A stretch of DNA of 64,000 bases, taken from positions 36,141,335 through 36,205,334 of the forward strand of contig OX393549.1 in the NCBI GenBank assembly GCA_947650365.1, in the 5' to 3' direction. Below are positions 45,429-57,424 of the stretch, in pieces (within the stretch, counting starts at the first letter, position 1; each line of letters starts with the position of its first letter). Origin of the DNA: Chamaelirium japonicum (lineage: Eukaryota > Streptophyta > Magnoliopsida > Liliales > Melanthiaceae). The position numbers and the translations under genes are program-made. Below the pieces are notes generated by a model. The model had not been told where the DNA came from, did no database searches, and saw only the letters and a list, made by a program, of their open reading frames with translations.

Positions 45429-46860
45429 GTGGAGATTCTTGGTGGTGTGGTTAGTGCTTTGGGGGATCCCCTCATGGGGGGCTCCTCCCTACCAGGTTCT
45501 TCTTGTGATGAAGGACAAGATTTGGAGATCGGTGTGGAGAAGGCTAAGCTGGAGATTGAGGAACCTTCTCATCCTCCTCGAGCTGCTACCTTGGCAGATT
45601 TCATTGAAGCGGGAAGAATTTCTGCTGCGGGATCCACTTCCTCTTCTTCGGCTCACGATCGAAGAGGACTGGTTCATAGATCAGGGGGCTCAGGTTCCAG
45701 ATTTGCTGAAGAATGTGAGCCGGGTTCCAGAGCTGCTGGAGGATCCCGTCGGTTTGTGCATCCCTGTGATGATGCAGGTAAACATCTACATGGGACGGGA
45801 CTGTGCTCCAAATCGGGCACTGATTTTGGGGGTGTTGCTGAGGTGGCGTCGGGTGGGGATCAAGATGGGGTTCGGAGAATCTCTGTGGGGGTGATCCCTT
45901 CCCCCCCTCCACTTTTCCCTTCATAGCCCAGGATCAAAATCAGGTGGCTCGGGTGGTGTGGTGGCTGAAAATCCTATCAGAAACTCATATGCAGCAGTGT
46001 TACATAGTGAAGAGCAGGTGTTTGTGGAAAAGCCTATGAGGGCTGACATTGCTGCTGATGCTGGAGAGTCTGTACTTAAAGGCCTACATGAACTGGGACA
46101 AAGTCTACTGGAAATGTTTGGGATATTTACTCGCATTCTCCTTCTTTATCAGCTGAAGACGTACTACAAGCTCAAATACATAGATGTGGCTGTGATTGAA
46201 GGAAAGAAAGTGGCGAGCCCACGGGATGAGCTTGCAAAGATTGAAAGCTATTGGGCCCATGCTCTTGTGGGATTTATCTTGGGTAAAAGACCTCTTTCCA
46301 CACTTAAAGTCCTCTGTGATGAGATTATGGCGTCCGATGGGGAACATGGAGATGTTCTCCCGTGATAATAGGATCTTCATCTTCCGGTTTGAGAATCCAC
46401 AAGATTGTGCTAGAATACAGGAAAGGGAGCCATGGCATTTTCAAGGAAGACCCATTATACTCAAGCAATGGGTTAGTGATCAAGAGTATGGGCGAGAGTT
46501 CTCATCAAAAGTTCCTCTATGGATCAAATTTCCAAATCTTCCGAAGAAATTTTGGTCATTTGATGCTTTAAGCCGATTGGGAAGTGTGTTGTGTACCCCG
46601 GCCAGGATGGATTCCCCTATGGCCGCAGCGGTACCGCACAAGGAAGGTGGACGGATGAGCTACGCCCGTATTTGTGTGGAAATCAATATAGAGGATGATC
46701 TCTGGGATGAAGTTGAAGCTCGGAATGAGGAAGGGTTCTTCCTCTCCAAGCAAAGGGTTGAGTCTGATTGGAAGCCCTCTCGATGCCGAACCTGTCAATC
46801 ATTTTCCCACCACGAAGATGCTTGTGCTGCCCATCCTAAGATCTCCACCATATGAAAAAG
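45429..46860 (+). pseudogene. LINE ORF1, 5' part (DUF4283 and zinc knuckle)
   Basis: After a variable N-terminal region (LADFIEAGRISAAGST, NPIRNSYAAVLHSEEQ) comes the DUF4283 core: FIFRFENPQDCARIQEREPW, GRPIILKQW, PLWIKFPNLPKKFWS, LSRLGSVLCTPARMD, YARICVEI; then a CCHC-type end CRTCQSFSHHEDAC. This is the RNA-binding ORF1 of plant L1 elements. At least one frameshift separates the N-terminal segment from the core. The gene is interrupted at 46905 by a solo LTR and resumes at 48855. Candidate left end near 45400, with no firm target duplication. 44645-45400 shows nothing else. Confidence 0.82.
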
Positions 46861-46904
46861 TTATACTTGGCCTGGGTCTAGGCCTGCCAAGCAGTGGTGG
46901 ATGC

Positions 46905-48854
46905 TGTTGTAGCTCGTGTGTCCTGAGCGTGGATTTTTTGCATTAACATTAATAAAGATGACTTTGGTTATTACTTTTATTAGAATACTATTTTGGTGTA
47001 TGTTAATTCATACATAATAAAGGATCCTATAGAACACAGTAGGCCAATGAGGCGTATGGTGGATCCATACTAGGGAGACCCAGTGGACCGGTTCTGTGTA
47101 AACCTAGAATTAGTTCACAGCTTTGGTGATGCCTGTCGCTTCACCGAGAATAAGCTGTTGGTAGGTAGAGGATGTGGTGAAGTCTCCACTACGGGAACGT
47201 GAGATTACCATTCACCTGACCAATCACGATAATCGTGTTGAATAGAAACCAATACGGTGCATAGTTCAGTGATTCAGACACTGGTGCATAAACCATCTTA
47301 CTATTATAGATATTTTGTCCTTAACCCTGAGGGACCATGTACATTAAGTCAACTAGTTGAGTGGTGCTTTGATATGCCAATGTGTGCAGACCTTCTATAG
47401 TCCAATATCACGGTACGTTGGGTTACCCGGCTGGTGCTTGAGTGACATGTAATCCCTACAAGTTATCCGACGTCTAGTTTTGGATGAGTGCGTTTTGATG
47501 AGTCAATCTGTCCACACAATTAATCCAGGCCTGGTGGTTTTCAGTATGACTGGCGACGTTACGGATATGAGGCATAGCTCCGGAAGGTGTGTGGTGTTAT
47601 AGATGACATGTCATCAAATCCTAGTCAAATGACCGATCGAGATCTGATGGTGCTCCCCACCGCCCGAGTCGAATTATAGCACCAGTAGTAGGAGGGACTA
47701 AGGATTATCAGAGTATAGTAGCGAACAGGGTTACGACGGAGTAACATAAGTTTAGGATCACTAGAGTTCAACTCGTGTCACACTCTAGGTGACTATGCAG
47801 GTTAATCGGATTAGGGCTGATTAACAGAACTTTTGGTGTGTCACCGGGATAGTTAATTAGGAATCCGGTTGGAACTTGAGATCCTGAACCCTGAAGGTTC
47901 CACCCTATCATTGCATATAGGAATTGTTCCCCAACCTGGTTGGATACGTTGGATGCGAAGTAGCGTAATGGAGCGTAAGTCCAAAGCCTAAGAACCTAAT
48001 TCACATATGTTAAGGGTCATAGGAATATTTTGGTAAATACTGAAATATATCAAAGAACATATTGAATATGGATCTTAAAATGAGTGGAATAATTCTAGTA
48101 GCTCATAGGTTCTTACGGAACTTGATTCCGAGTAACATACCTTACTTTATCTCTCTTATAGTGTTTCACTTTTTATGGGGGCGTTTTCGTCCAGGCTTCA
48201 CGATAGACAAGGAAAACCCTAAAAACCGACCACCCCTCATCCCTATCTCTATGGGGATGGCCGTGTCTTTGTGTATAACAGTTGGGGCCAGCCCTATAAA
48301 AGGATTAGAGAGAGAGGGGGTTGGCCCTAAGGCTTCCCCTCTAAGAAAACCTGACCCCCTCTCCTTTTCTCCCTCTTTGTGGTTTCGGCCAAGGAAGAAA
48401 GAGGAAGACGAAGGAAGAAGAAGGAGGAAGGAAGGAGAAGGAAGAAGAGAGAAAGAGAAGGAGGAGATCTCATGGCTCGCCATCATCTTCGTAACGAATT
48501 CCTCCGTCGGCTCGTAATCCTTGTACTCAGAGATAGGACTTTTAGGATTCCTCCCTCCTCAAAGGACAAGGTGTCATCCAACAGCTTCCCTTGTGTTTCA
48601 CGTGCGATTCATCATCGTTCTGTTCTCTTCAGATCATAGATCTATAAGGTATGATGGTTCTAAACACCTAACTAGATGCATACATGTCTTCCGTAGATCG
48701 TAGTATACCTCTAGGGTGTTCGCACATATGCTAAGATCATAGATTTGCATGTAGATTGTTTTGTAGAATAATTGTAATGAAATATACACTATAAGATCTT
48801 CGGATCTATCTTTTGTTTTTGCTGCGACTCTGATAATAGGATTTAATTACAACA
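46905..48854 (+). mobile_element. Solo LTR 2 of the same Copia family (1,950 bp)
   Basis: TGTTGTAGCTCG ... TTAATTACAACA, flanked by a perfect 5-bp duplication GATGC at 46900-46904 and 48855-48859. It lies inside a LINE ORF1, so it is younger than that LINE. It has the same internal blocks as 42833-44639 and the LTR at 57425-58343, such as CTTCCGTAGATCGTAGTAT. Confidence 0.93.
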
Positions 48855-49504
48855 GATGCCAACTAGGAAGATCATAAATGATAGTGGGACTGGGGATGTT
48901 CTTATTGGGAGTCTGCATGAGCACTTGAAGGGAATTCATGGACTCAGGTCACAAAAATCAATATGGGTAAAGCCCCCTTGGCCCACAATGATCCTATTCA
49001 ATCTAGCGAATCAAGGTTTGCTATTTTAGCTGAAGAAAGGGTTAAGGTTTTGGGGAGTCAGGAGGATGACGTAGCTGAGCAAGTTCGAGGGGCTGATGGT
49101 GCACCTACTGTTGCACATGTTGGTCCTAATGTTACGCAACCTGGGTCTGCCTTTACAGGAGTTGTTATAACGCAGGCTGGTGTCAATGTTATGCAGGTTT
49201 ATGCTAGAGCAGACTCTGTAAATGCTATGCAGTCTGTTGGTGCTGTAGATGCTGCTGGAGCTAAACCTACTACTGGTGGTACGCTACGAGTGGCTGATGT
49301 AGCTGATGATGTTACACAAGGTTCTGCTGGAGCTGCTGTAGATTTGCAGACCGTTTGTGCTGATGTTACACAAGGTTCTAATGCATATTTGCAGACTGAG
49401 TGTGCCGCATTAGCTGATGTAGGCTTTGTTGGAAGTATTGTTGGTGGGGTTGATGAAGGTACTGTTTCTGAGGTTCTCGAGGCAAGGGTGGATAAGGTTA
49501 AATA
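48855..49504 (+). pseudogene. LINE ORF1, middle part after the solo LTR
   Basis: The coding sequence resumes with SESRFAILAEERVKVLG, the motif that follows the variable linker in plant L1 ORF1, and continues as an Ala/Val/Asp-rich, weakly repetitive tail with recurrent DVTQGS and LQT units. At about 49505 it breaks into GCGACG-type CACTA sequence. The open frame runs on to 49613, but its last residues are transposon-derived. Confidence 0.7.
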
Positions 49505-50000
49505 TCTTTTACGACGTTTCAAACTGCGTCGCCAAGACGTCGCCTATTCCCCGTCTGAGAATAGTTTCGGCGACGCGATCAAATTGCGTTGCCGAAAGCT
49601 TAACCAACCGTGACGCAATAAGCGCCGCCGATTAAAACAAAAAAACGTCGCTAAAATGACCTCCAACGTCGCAAAAACAACTAACATAAGCTTATATATA
49701 GAATATTTAGCGACACACGATATGCATCGCCGAAAATAAAAACATTTGGCGACGTATATATTAGTGTCGTTAATAACTTCTAGCGAATAAATAATAGCGT
49801 CGCAAAATGCATACTTTGTCGTCACATAATGTGTACTTTTAGCAACGCAATAATTACATCATCGAATTTATTCATTGATCCAAATGTATATATTAGGCGA
49901 TGCAAACATCGCGTTGCAGAATATACGAATTCAGTGACAAAATATATTACATGCATTGCCAAAAGACAAATTCTTAATATTTTTTAATTAAATTTTAAAT
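49505..50000. mobile_element. CACTA subterminal repeat region (left part of decayed element)
   Basis: Dense CGTCGC/GCGACG words in both orientations (GCGTCGCCAAGACGTCGCC, GGCGACGCGATC, AACGTCGC, GTGTCGC), matching the right-end region at 55400-56311. A left CACTACAAGAAA terminus was not found, so that end is deleted or degraded. Confidence 0.7.
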
Positions 50001-50118
50001 TTTTTTCTTAAAATCTTTATATACATGTATTCATCCACAAACATTTCAATAAAAACAAAAGTACACAAGTATTCATTTAAACTCATTTAATATCAAATTA
50101 AAATACTAAATTATTCTT

Positions 50119-50385
50119 CTAAGTACACATGTTTATCCACTCATTTCTATGAAGGATCAGTAATACAAAACCCGAATCCATAACATCAACTGAAGGACTG
50201 CAAAAAAAAAACTCATGTCTTTGATGATGATGCCGCATCTTTTCTGAAATGTCAATCCTTGCCACAAGCTTTTCTGGAACCTCCACTATAAGTTTACCAA
50301 ACCATGCTACAAACTTCTCTGTCCCCTTGCCTTTGGTCAGCCTCAGTCCACGCCTCGTGCTCGGATCTGAAACTGCAAAGAACAC
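50119..50385 (-). pseudogene. CACTA (En/Spm, Ptta-type) protein exon
   Basis: The minus strand reads DPSTRRGLRLTKGKGTEKFVAWFGKLIVEVPEKLVARID. This resembles the TRG-x-L-x-L and G-K-I-x-V-x-I-P-E pattern of the N-terminal region of Ptta/En/Spm transposon proteins found beside GCGACG-type ends. A TTTGCAG acceptor-like site precedes it on the minus strand (about 50372). I see no other exons; 50400-53780 (AT-rich, a TAGGGTGTGTTTGGAT motif at about 52271) has no gene I can support. Confidence 0.5.
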
Positions 50386-53300
50386 AATGATACTTTAGTT
50401 ATTATGCATAACACAATAAAGATAAAAATCATATACAAAAAATATGTCAACAAGCAATTTCGGGTCTAATCGACAAGCAACCACCTAGGTGGGTGGCTGA
50501 ATTAAACAGATTATTATCTTCTGTTGGTCATTCACTCAAATATGTCAAGAACTTTGAAAAAATACAACACAGTGAATCAACTAGAGTAGCTAAACATCAT
50601 GACTCTTGACTCATTAATGGTTGAAGGAAATCAAAAACAGGAATGTGATGTTTTGTAGGCAGACAAAGATGCTATATTAAAATGTAGCTTATTGATTCTT
50701 GTTCGGTAATCCAAAATACCAGATGATAGTCGTCGGATTATAATTTGTTGATATTCATTGAAGCTCAATCTACAAAAACTGATGGGTCCACGGATCTCAA
50801 CCCATATATATATTACTAAAATATATTATATATTTGCGAGTTTTTTGTATCGAGTTTTGTCGAGTTTTAACCGAGTTTTCGAGTTGACTTAACTCATTAA
50901 TGTTTTGAGTTAAGGCGAGTTTTCGTGTTTTAAAACACTGAGTTGTTGAATATTATTAAACTGATAAGTCCAAGTTGGAGATTTCATATATCGTAGTAAA
51001 TACGTTGAAAATATGGTATAATCGATTGCTCACCTTAATGAATTCAGGGGGTCTCAAAGCTTGTCAAGATCACATATTGTGAATATAATCCACAAATTGC
51101 ATTAAGGGTTCAATGGGAGTACGCATTAATCATATGACAGAATGTTTGAATCGATTTTACAACTCCATTGCATGAATTATGTTCAACTATTTGAAAGAGG
51201 TGTTGACAATTTGTATAACAAAAACATTCTACTTTCAGTAGCAGAATCACCAAATAGACCCTTTTTCTTATGTCATTTCAACTTATAATCAAACATTGCT
51301 ATCTAGGCAACCCTCTTAGTGTCAACATAATTGGTGTTACTATAGATTATAGAATTTTCATAATAGTATAGAGATGAATATAGAAATTTGTCTTTACTTT
51401 TCAGAGTTATACATCTTTTCTCTGAAAGGTATTATAATCAGTCTCATAAATATGAATGGAGCAATATGAGCAGTTGGATCTTGAAACATTGTGACCTTCG
51501 TCAAAGTTGTAATTTTGATTTAAATCACATATGTTTCTTATCACGGTGTAATAAGGTGAGAGAAAAGACAACTCTATTCCACATACTAGATGATTTTCAA
51601 ATCTCCAAGAATTATCCCTAAAGCGTCCAGTGGACGTCCACACAAAAGGCCAAGCATATGGATGACACTCAATAACCTTCCATGTCCATATATATCATTT
51701 CAAAAATAATCACATCACTCTCTATCCAAAGTCCACCACAAAGGAGCAACTTTCACATCCCAACCACGTTTTTAATATACTTGTCCACTATTTACTGAAA
51801 CATGTAATTAATTTTGCCGTAAGTGAAATAGTTCATTACTGATTTCATGGATCGATTTTTAGCAATGTAACCAAATTTCAACTACAATAAATCAATCATG
51901 GGCCAGTTGGAAAGAAAGGTGCATAGTTCGGTGTCAAATCGTATGGCAGATGAGTAAAATGAAGTTAAGCTCGATTATAAAAGAAAATAAAATTGATGGA
52001 AAACAAAGTTCAAGAATCTGCAAACCTTTGGGTTCTGCTTTTTTTCGACACTAGAAGCATCTTGCTTTTTTTTTGTCCGATTTTTTTTTCTTGGCAGAAG
52101 GACCTGACTGTCGGGACCTGTGAGACTTGTGGGACTGCTCGGGATCCATGGAAGCCATCGTTGCTGCTCTACTGCACTGTGAAGCCATCAGTCAGAATTC
52201 TAGGATACTGAAATATAAAGGGGGAGAAATCTACACTTTGGGATGAAAAGAAACCAGACAAAATACTTTAGGGTGTGTTTGGATGAGGTAATTACAATTT
52301 ACAAAGAAATTTATAAATGAAGGGACTACCATCACAAATCCTTGTTTTTTTCCTAAAACCCTCTTAGATCCCTAATCCTCATAGTAGTAGACATCTAGCA
52401 TAATACCTTACGATCTTCAACCACTTTCATATTGCAATTCCATATCAAACTCAAATCAGGAATCACTTTGGATTCTTAAACTTTTCCCTAAGTTGCAACT
52501 TAACCTAGAGTATGCCTAGTCCTTTCGCTCATGCATCAATTTTGGTATTAGAGTTTTTGTTTAGCAATCAAGTTCTAGCATAGTGACCAATCACAACCAT
52601 GGAGAAAGTCGGATAGTCAATGGGATAGAATCCTCACTAATAGTATGTGAAAGTCGAAGTATTTAGATGATCGGGCGACTAGTTTGGAAATCCTAAGAGG
52701 CCAGAATGGCAGAATCTAATTCATATTAAACAAACAGTTGGCAAGCATAGGGATGAACCTAGATTGCCCATATTTATGAATCAAAAGATTTTTTTCGTAC
52801 TAAAATTTGTTTAATCCAAAGAGTAGCAAATTAATCATCGACCATAAACTCACAAAGTATTTTGTGGCACGTGCATTTGAAATTTTGGATTTGCATGTTG
52901 AATTGCATCAACATCCATATAAAGTTGTCTTTAAAAGAGAGGCGATTACTTTCATTAAAAAGCATTGTCAGATTAGTTTTACACTTGGCATATGTGGGGA
53001 TTACGTTTGGCGGGAGATAATATCTTGATGGAAGGCATTCATTGCTTATTTAGGAGAAAGTGGTTATGACCAAAAGTGATTTATATATATTGAGAAAACA
53101 AAAACATATGCTATTGAGTTCACCAAAAGTCGCTAGAAGAAAGTTGTACCAAACGAAACCCCAACGTTTCTTCTATGAGTCAATCCAAGAGTGAAAGCTA
53201 ATTTCAAGGCATTATGGAAAAGCCATTATCACAAACTATTTCTTCAAAGATTGATGAGTCTCATAAGCCCTCCATAGAAGTAGGCATCCCTCATAAAAAG

Positions 53301-53799
53301 GCAAATCGAGCTAGCAAGTGATCCAGTCACGGGAACTAGCAATAGCAGGTGATCCAGTCACGAAGCATAAGGAAACATCAAGTGCGTACAACATCTTCAA
53401 AAAATCCAAAGATATTTGTTCAGTGATGGAGGTTTTCGTGATGGTCCCACTTATGGTATTTACATGGATAAGCAAATTCTAGAAAATACATAAGTGGATA
53501 ATGGGTATAAGGTTTATCTTCTTAGAGCAGGATAACAACACTAGAATTGTGTATTTCAGCTTAATAATACTCATAATCATTTGTTGCAAAAAATATATAT
53601 TCATAATCATTGTTTGAATTTGTTTATGAAGATAGAAGCACAAAACGATCATTTCCCATGTCAAAGGATAGCACGTCTTCCTTGGAATCCAAGAATTGGG
53701 CAGGAAATTAGGGTTCTTAGTCATCAAATGGTGGGTATTTACCATCAAGTGGGGGGTCTCGGCTAGCAAAGTCCAACAAGAAAGAAAAAAGAAAAACAA

Positions 53800-54240
53800 A
53801 AAGAGAGGAGAGGCTGACCTGATCGGACTTCTCGCTGGCAGCTCCTCCTCCTTGCTCCTCTCCGGCCGGCCGGCCGGCCTTCTCCGGCGCCGACTGCCGC
53901 TCCTCTCCGGCCGCGCGCGCAAACCACCGAAGGGCAAGAGAGAGATCAAAGGAGAGAGGGAGAGCGAGAGGGGAGAGATCGGAGGGGAAGAGAGGGGGAT
54001 CGGAGGGGAGGGAGAGGGTCGGACTAAGGAGGGGGTCGGATCTGGGTTTTAAAGGGAGGATAGGGGGCGGCGGTCGGGTACAGCAGATCTGGGGGCCGGG
54101 ATCTCGGGGATCGGGTGAGGGGATAGCAGAGACGGAGAGGGAGAGGGAGAGGGAGAGGGGAAGTGACGGGAGAGTAGGGAGAGATGGGGTCGGGATGGTG
54201 ATGGTGAGGGGTGAGCGGCTGTGAGAGAGAGAGAGAGAGA
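53800..54240. other. GC-rich and GA-rich stretch without recognised gene
   Basis: A (GGCC)n-like block near 53862-53880 followed by GGAGAG/GGGAGAGG purine repeats up to 54240. It resembles a plant 5' UTR or promoter fragment, but no coding exon follows; element B begins at 54282. Confidence 0.5.
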
Positions 54241-54281
54241 AAGGGTCACGTTTGGGAGGGTTAGGTTTGGGTTTTGATTTG

Positions 54282-55390
54282 GAAAATTTTATTCATACCC
54301 CAAAAATCTGTAATTAGCCCCGTGTCCCTATCGTTTCTCAATAACTTACTCAACAATCCTTTACTACCAACAATGCCCTTTTTTTTTTTTTTTTGTACCC
54401 CAAACCCTAAAGCTCCTACTCAGCGTCTTTTGTACCCCCAACCCAACCGAAGGTTTGTTTAAACTTAGCCCAAGCCCAACTCGTCGGGTTGGCCGGGTTG
54501 TGCGGGATGGGTTCGGGTTAACCCGCCCAAAGTCGGGTTGGGTTCGGGTTGGCCCGCCCAAGTTACAGCTAGGGGTGGCAATGGGTCGAGTCGTGTCGGG
54601 TTCATGTCGTGTCTAGTTTCGTGTCGTGTCCAAAACCCCTAGACCCGAACCCAACCCGTTTAACTAATCGTGTCTAGATCCTAAACCCCTACCCGACTCG
54701 CTAATAAACGGGTAGACACGATAAGACCCGGTAAGACCCGTTTATCACCCGGATCTATTCAGTTGACCCGATCCGACCCAATCCGACTCGACCCGACCTG
54801 ACCGGAAAGACCCACTGGTATTATATATTATAGTATCGAATTGCTGGTAGACCCGACCCGACCCGACCCGACACGACCCGTTGAATACTAAACGAGTCTT
54901 CCCGGGTCTATCGTGTCCAGACCCTAAACCCGGACCTGACCCGTTTATTAAACGGGTCTATCGTGTCGACCCGTTTACGACCCGAACCCGTTTAGCCCTG
55001 ACCCAGACCCGCCAACTTCGTGTAGACCCGCTAACTTCGTGTCGGGTCTTGTCGGGTTGAGGAGAAATAATTCAGGTTGGGCTCGGATCAGCCCGCCCAA
55101 ATTCGGGTTGGGTTCGGTTGGACTCGGGTTGGGTTCAGGTTGGCCCGCCCAAGTCGCAGCTCTACTTGTGACTTCAAGTACCAGCCAACTGCATGGGGTT
55201 TATTTAAGAGTGGGGTGTATTCAAGAGTGCATATAATTGGGGTATATTTAAGGGGCTATGTGTTTGATTGGGGTATAATCAAGTTGGGGCGGGCCATTTA
55301 ACTGGGGTGTATTGAAGGTGGGGTGTAAGGAGGAAGGGTATTTTTGGGATAGGAATGGGGTATGAAAAAAAAAAAAGGGATAGGAATGGG
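54282..55390. mobile_element. TIR element B, copy 2 (right end lost)
   Basis: Starts GGAAAATTTTATTCATACCCC and follows copy 1 (4507-5635) block by block, including the embedded hAT-like ACCCG segment from 54570. It breaks near GGTATGAAAAAA, where a short GGATAGGAATGGGGTATG duplication leads into CACTA sequence. The right TIR is absent. Confidence 0.78.
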
Positions 55391-55399
55391 GTATGAAAA

Positions 55400-56311
55400 A
55401 ATAAGGAATTTTGCGACGCATAACTATGTCGCCGATTGCAACTAGCAACATACTTAGTCTCGTTGCTAAAACTTTTAATTTTTCGCGACTAAATTTATTT
55501 TGTCGCGAAAAGTAAATAATTTAGCGACATCTTATTGTGTCGCCAAATAGCTATTTATTTTTGCCAAAAAAGTCCCCTTATATGTGCGGAATTTTTATTT
55601 TACGGAATGATTCTGCGACGCAAGTACAACGTCGCTATAAAAAATTAAGAATCTACGATGTCATAAACAGGAATTTCATGACGCACAATTACGTCACCAA
55701 TTGCAACTAGCAGCGCACTTAGTCTCGTCGCCAAAATTTTTAATTTTCTGCGACATAATTTATTTCGTCGCTAAACATAAATAATTTAGCGACGTCTAAC
55801 TGCGTCGCCAAATAGCCATTTATCATCGTCAAAAAACCTTATCCAACCTTCTAGGCGTGAACTCAACTATGCTAGGAAACTTTTAACGACACGATTTTGC
55901 GACGAATAAGATATTGCGTCGCGAAAAGGCAACTTCGGCGATGGAAAAGGAACTGCGTCGTCATAAACAATATTTCCAAAAAATAAGAAATTTTGCGACG
56001 CATAACTATGTCGCCGATTGCAACTAGCAGCATACTTAGTCTCGTCGCCAAAATTTTTAATTTTCCGCGACATAATTTATTTCGTCGCTAAACGTAAATA
56101 ATTTAGCGACGTCTAACTGCGTCGCCAAATAACTATTTACCGTCGCCAAAAAACTTTATCCTCCTAGGCGCGAACTCAACTATGCTAGCAAACCTTTAGC
56201 GACACAATTTTGCGACGAATAAGATATGACATCGCAAAAAGACAACTATCGGCGACGGAAAAGGATATGCGTCGCAGATAAGCGTCGCTAAAGATGCAAT
56301 TTCTTGTAGTG
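55400..56311. mobile_element. CACTA right end with three tandem subterminal repeats
   Basis: Ends TTTCTTGTAGTG at 56311, the reverse complement of CACTACAAGAAA, the standard CACTA terminus with GCGACG subterminal words. A block of about 180 bp (TTTTGCGACGCATAAC, CTTAGTCTCGTCGCC, TAATTTATTTCGTCGC, GCGTCGCCAAATA) occurs three times, starting near 55405, 55670 and 55990. Such repeats are where CACTA subterminal-binding proteins act (family knowledge). The matching left region is at about 49505. Confidence 0.82.
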
Positions 56312-56720
56312 GCAACTGCCCTCCCCATCCGCAGCTTAGAGATTCTTTGATTCCGAAGATTCGGGATCAATTATCACCGTTTAACGAACGAAACTATCTC
56401 TGAATTCAATGGCAAACAACATACTTATCGATTTAGCTTTAGCTATGGGGTTCTCTATCAGGGGAGAGAATTTGAAGACCTTTTTAGAACAAATCCGTGA
56501 GCTAGAGAGGTCGAGTGCTTCAGATTCATGAGACCTTGGTGTTTTTGTTTTTAATTGGGCCTCCGGGCCTTCTAATTAGAACGCCTTCGTCGGGTTTCAA
56601 GCATGTGTATCCTATGCCTTTGGGCCTAAGTTGTATATTTCCCTTATTTTAATAAACTAGTAGAGGTCTAGGCCGAACCCCCCTCCAACTCAGAGAGGGA
56701 TATCTAAAAAAAAAGAAAAA
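56312..56720 (+). pseudogene. LINE ORF1 C-terminus, 3' UTR and poly(A), with no ORF2
   Basis: Directly after the CACTA end, coding sequence resumes: MANNILIDLALAMGF, RGENLKTFLEQIRELERSS, stop at 56529-56531, a tail like that of the LINE ORF1 at 19185. It is followed by about 175 bp of typical plant LINE 3' UTR (TTGGGCCTCCGGGCC, TTTTAATAAACTAGTAGAGG) and an A-rich end at 56707-56720. ORF2, which should start at the ORF1 stop, is absent. The flank ATGCCATG occurs both after the A tail and near 45390, a weak candidate target duplication. Confidence 0.65.
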
Positions 56721-56788
56721 GGGATGCCATGCAAGAACATGAAAGAACCTGCATAGAGATGTGTAGATCCTCGTCGACGTTAATGGTC

Positions 56789-56790
56789 AC

Positions 56791-56827
<37 letters not shown>
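56789..56827. repeat. (CT)n microsatellite
   Basis: About 18 CT units. Confidence 0.95.
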
Positions 56828-56828
<1 letters not shown>

Positions 56829-57039
56829 ACATTTATGAATTGCCATGAAGTGAGAATTTGTAAGGGATTTTTTTGGAAGGGGGATTTCAGAGGGATTACC
56901 ATGAAGTGGGAATTTGGAAGGGATTTTTTAGAAGGGATTTGGGGGATTTCGAGTGAAATTTGGGAAAAATAAGAGGGAGTAGATAAGAGAAAGGGGTCTG
57001 CGGATGAGGGAAGAGAAGAAGACACTTGATCAATGGAAA

Positions 57040-57215
57040 GATGAGAGTGGCGCAGAGGGGGTGATCAGCAATCAGAGGGGAGGGTGTGCGTGATTCGCGG
57101 ATGAGGGAATTGGAGGGGGGCGCAATCAGCTGGAAAAAGGGAAAGAGGCACGGAGGGGGCGATCAGCAATCAGAGGGGAGGGGGCGATTAGCAATCAGAG
57201 GGGAGGGGGCATGCC
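57040..57215. repeat. Short minisatellite
   Basis: Units of about 30 bp, GGGGGCGATCAGCAATCAGA or close variants, repeated three to four times. Confidence 0.75.
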
Positions 57216-57424
57216 CGATCAGCGGGATTTGCGATCAATAGAAGGGAGAGGGCAATGGATCTGAGGTATAGAGAGGCGCATCAATTAGGTACGCATGATC
57301 ATGTGGTTGAGAGTGGGTTAAAGAGCGACCATCACAACCGTTGTTTGTCCCCCTACAAAAACCCTCCCCTATTATACAGATATAGATTTGCTATGCATAC
57401 AAGCAGGTCTGGTTTGGACCATGG

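Noticed and set aside
49505-49613. C-terminal end of the frame that begins at 48963
   Set aside because: These codons are CACTA subterminal repeats read through from LINE ORF1, not a real protein end.
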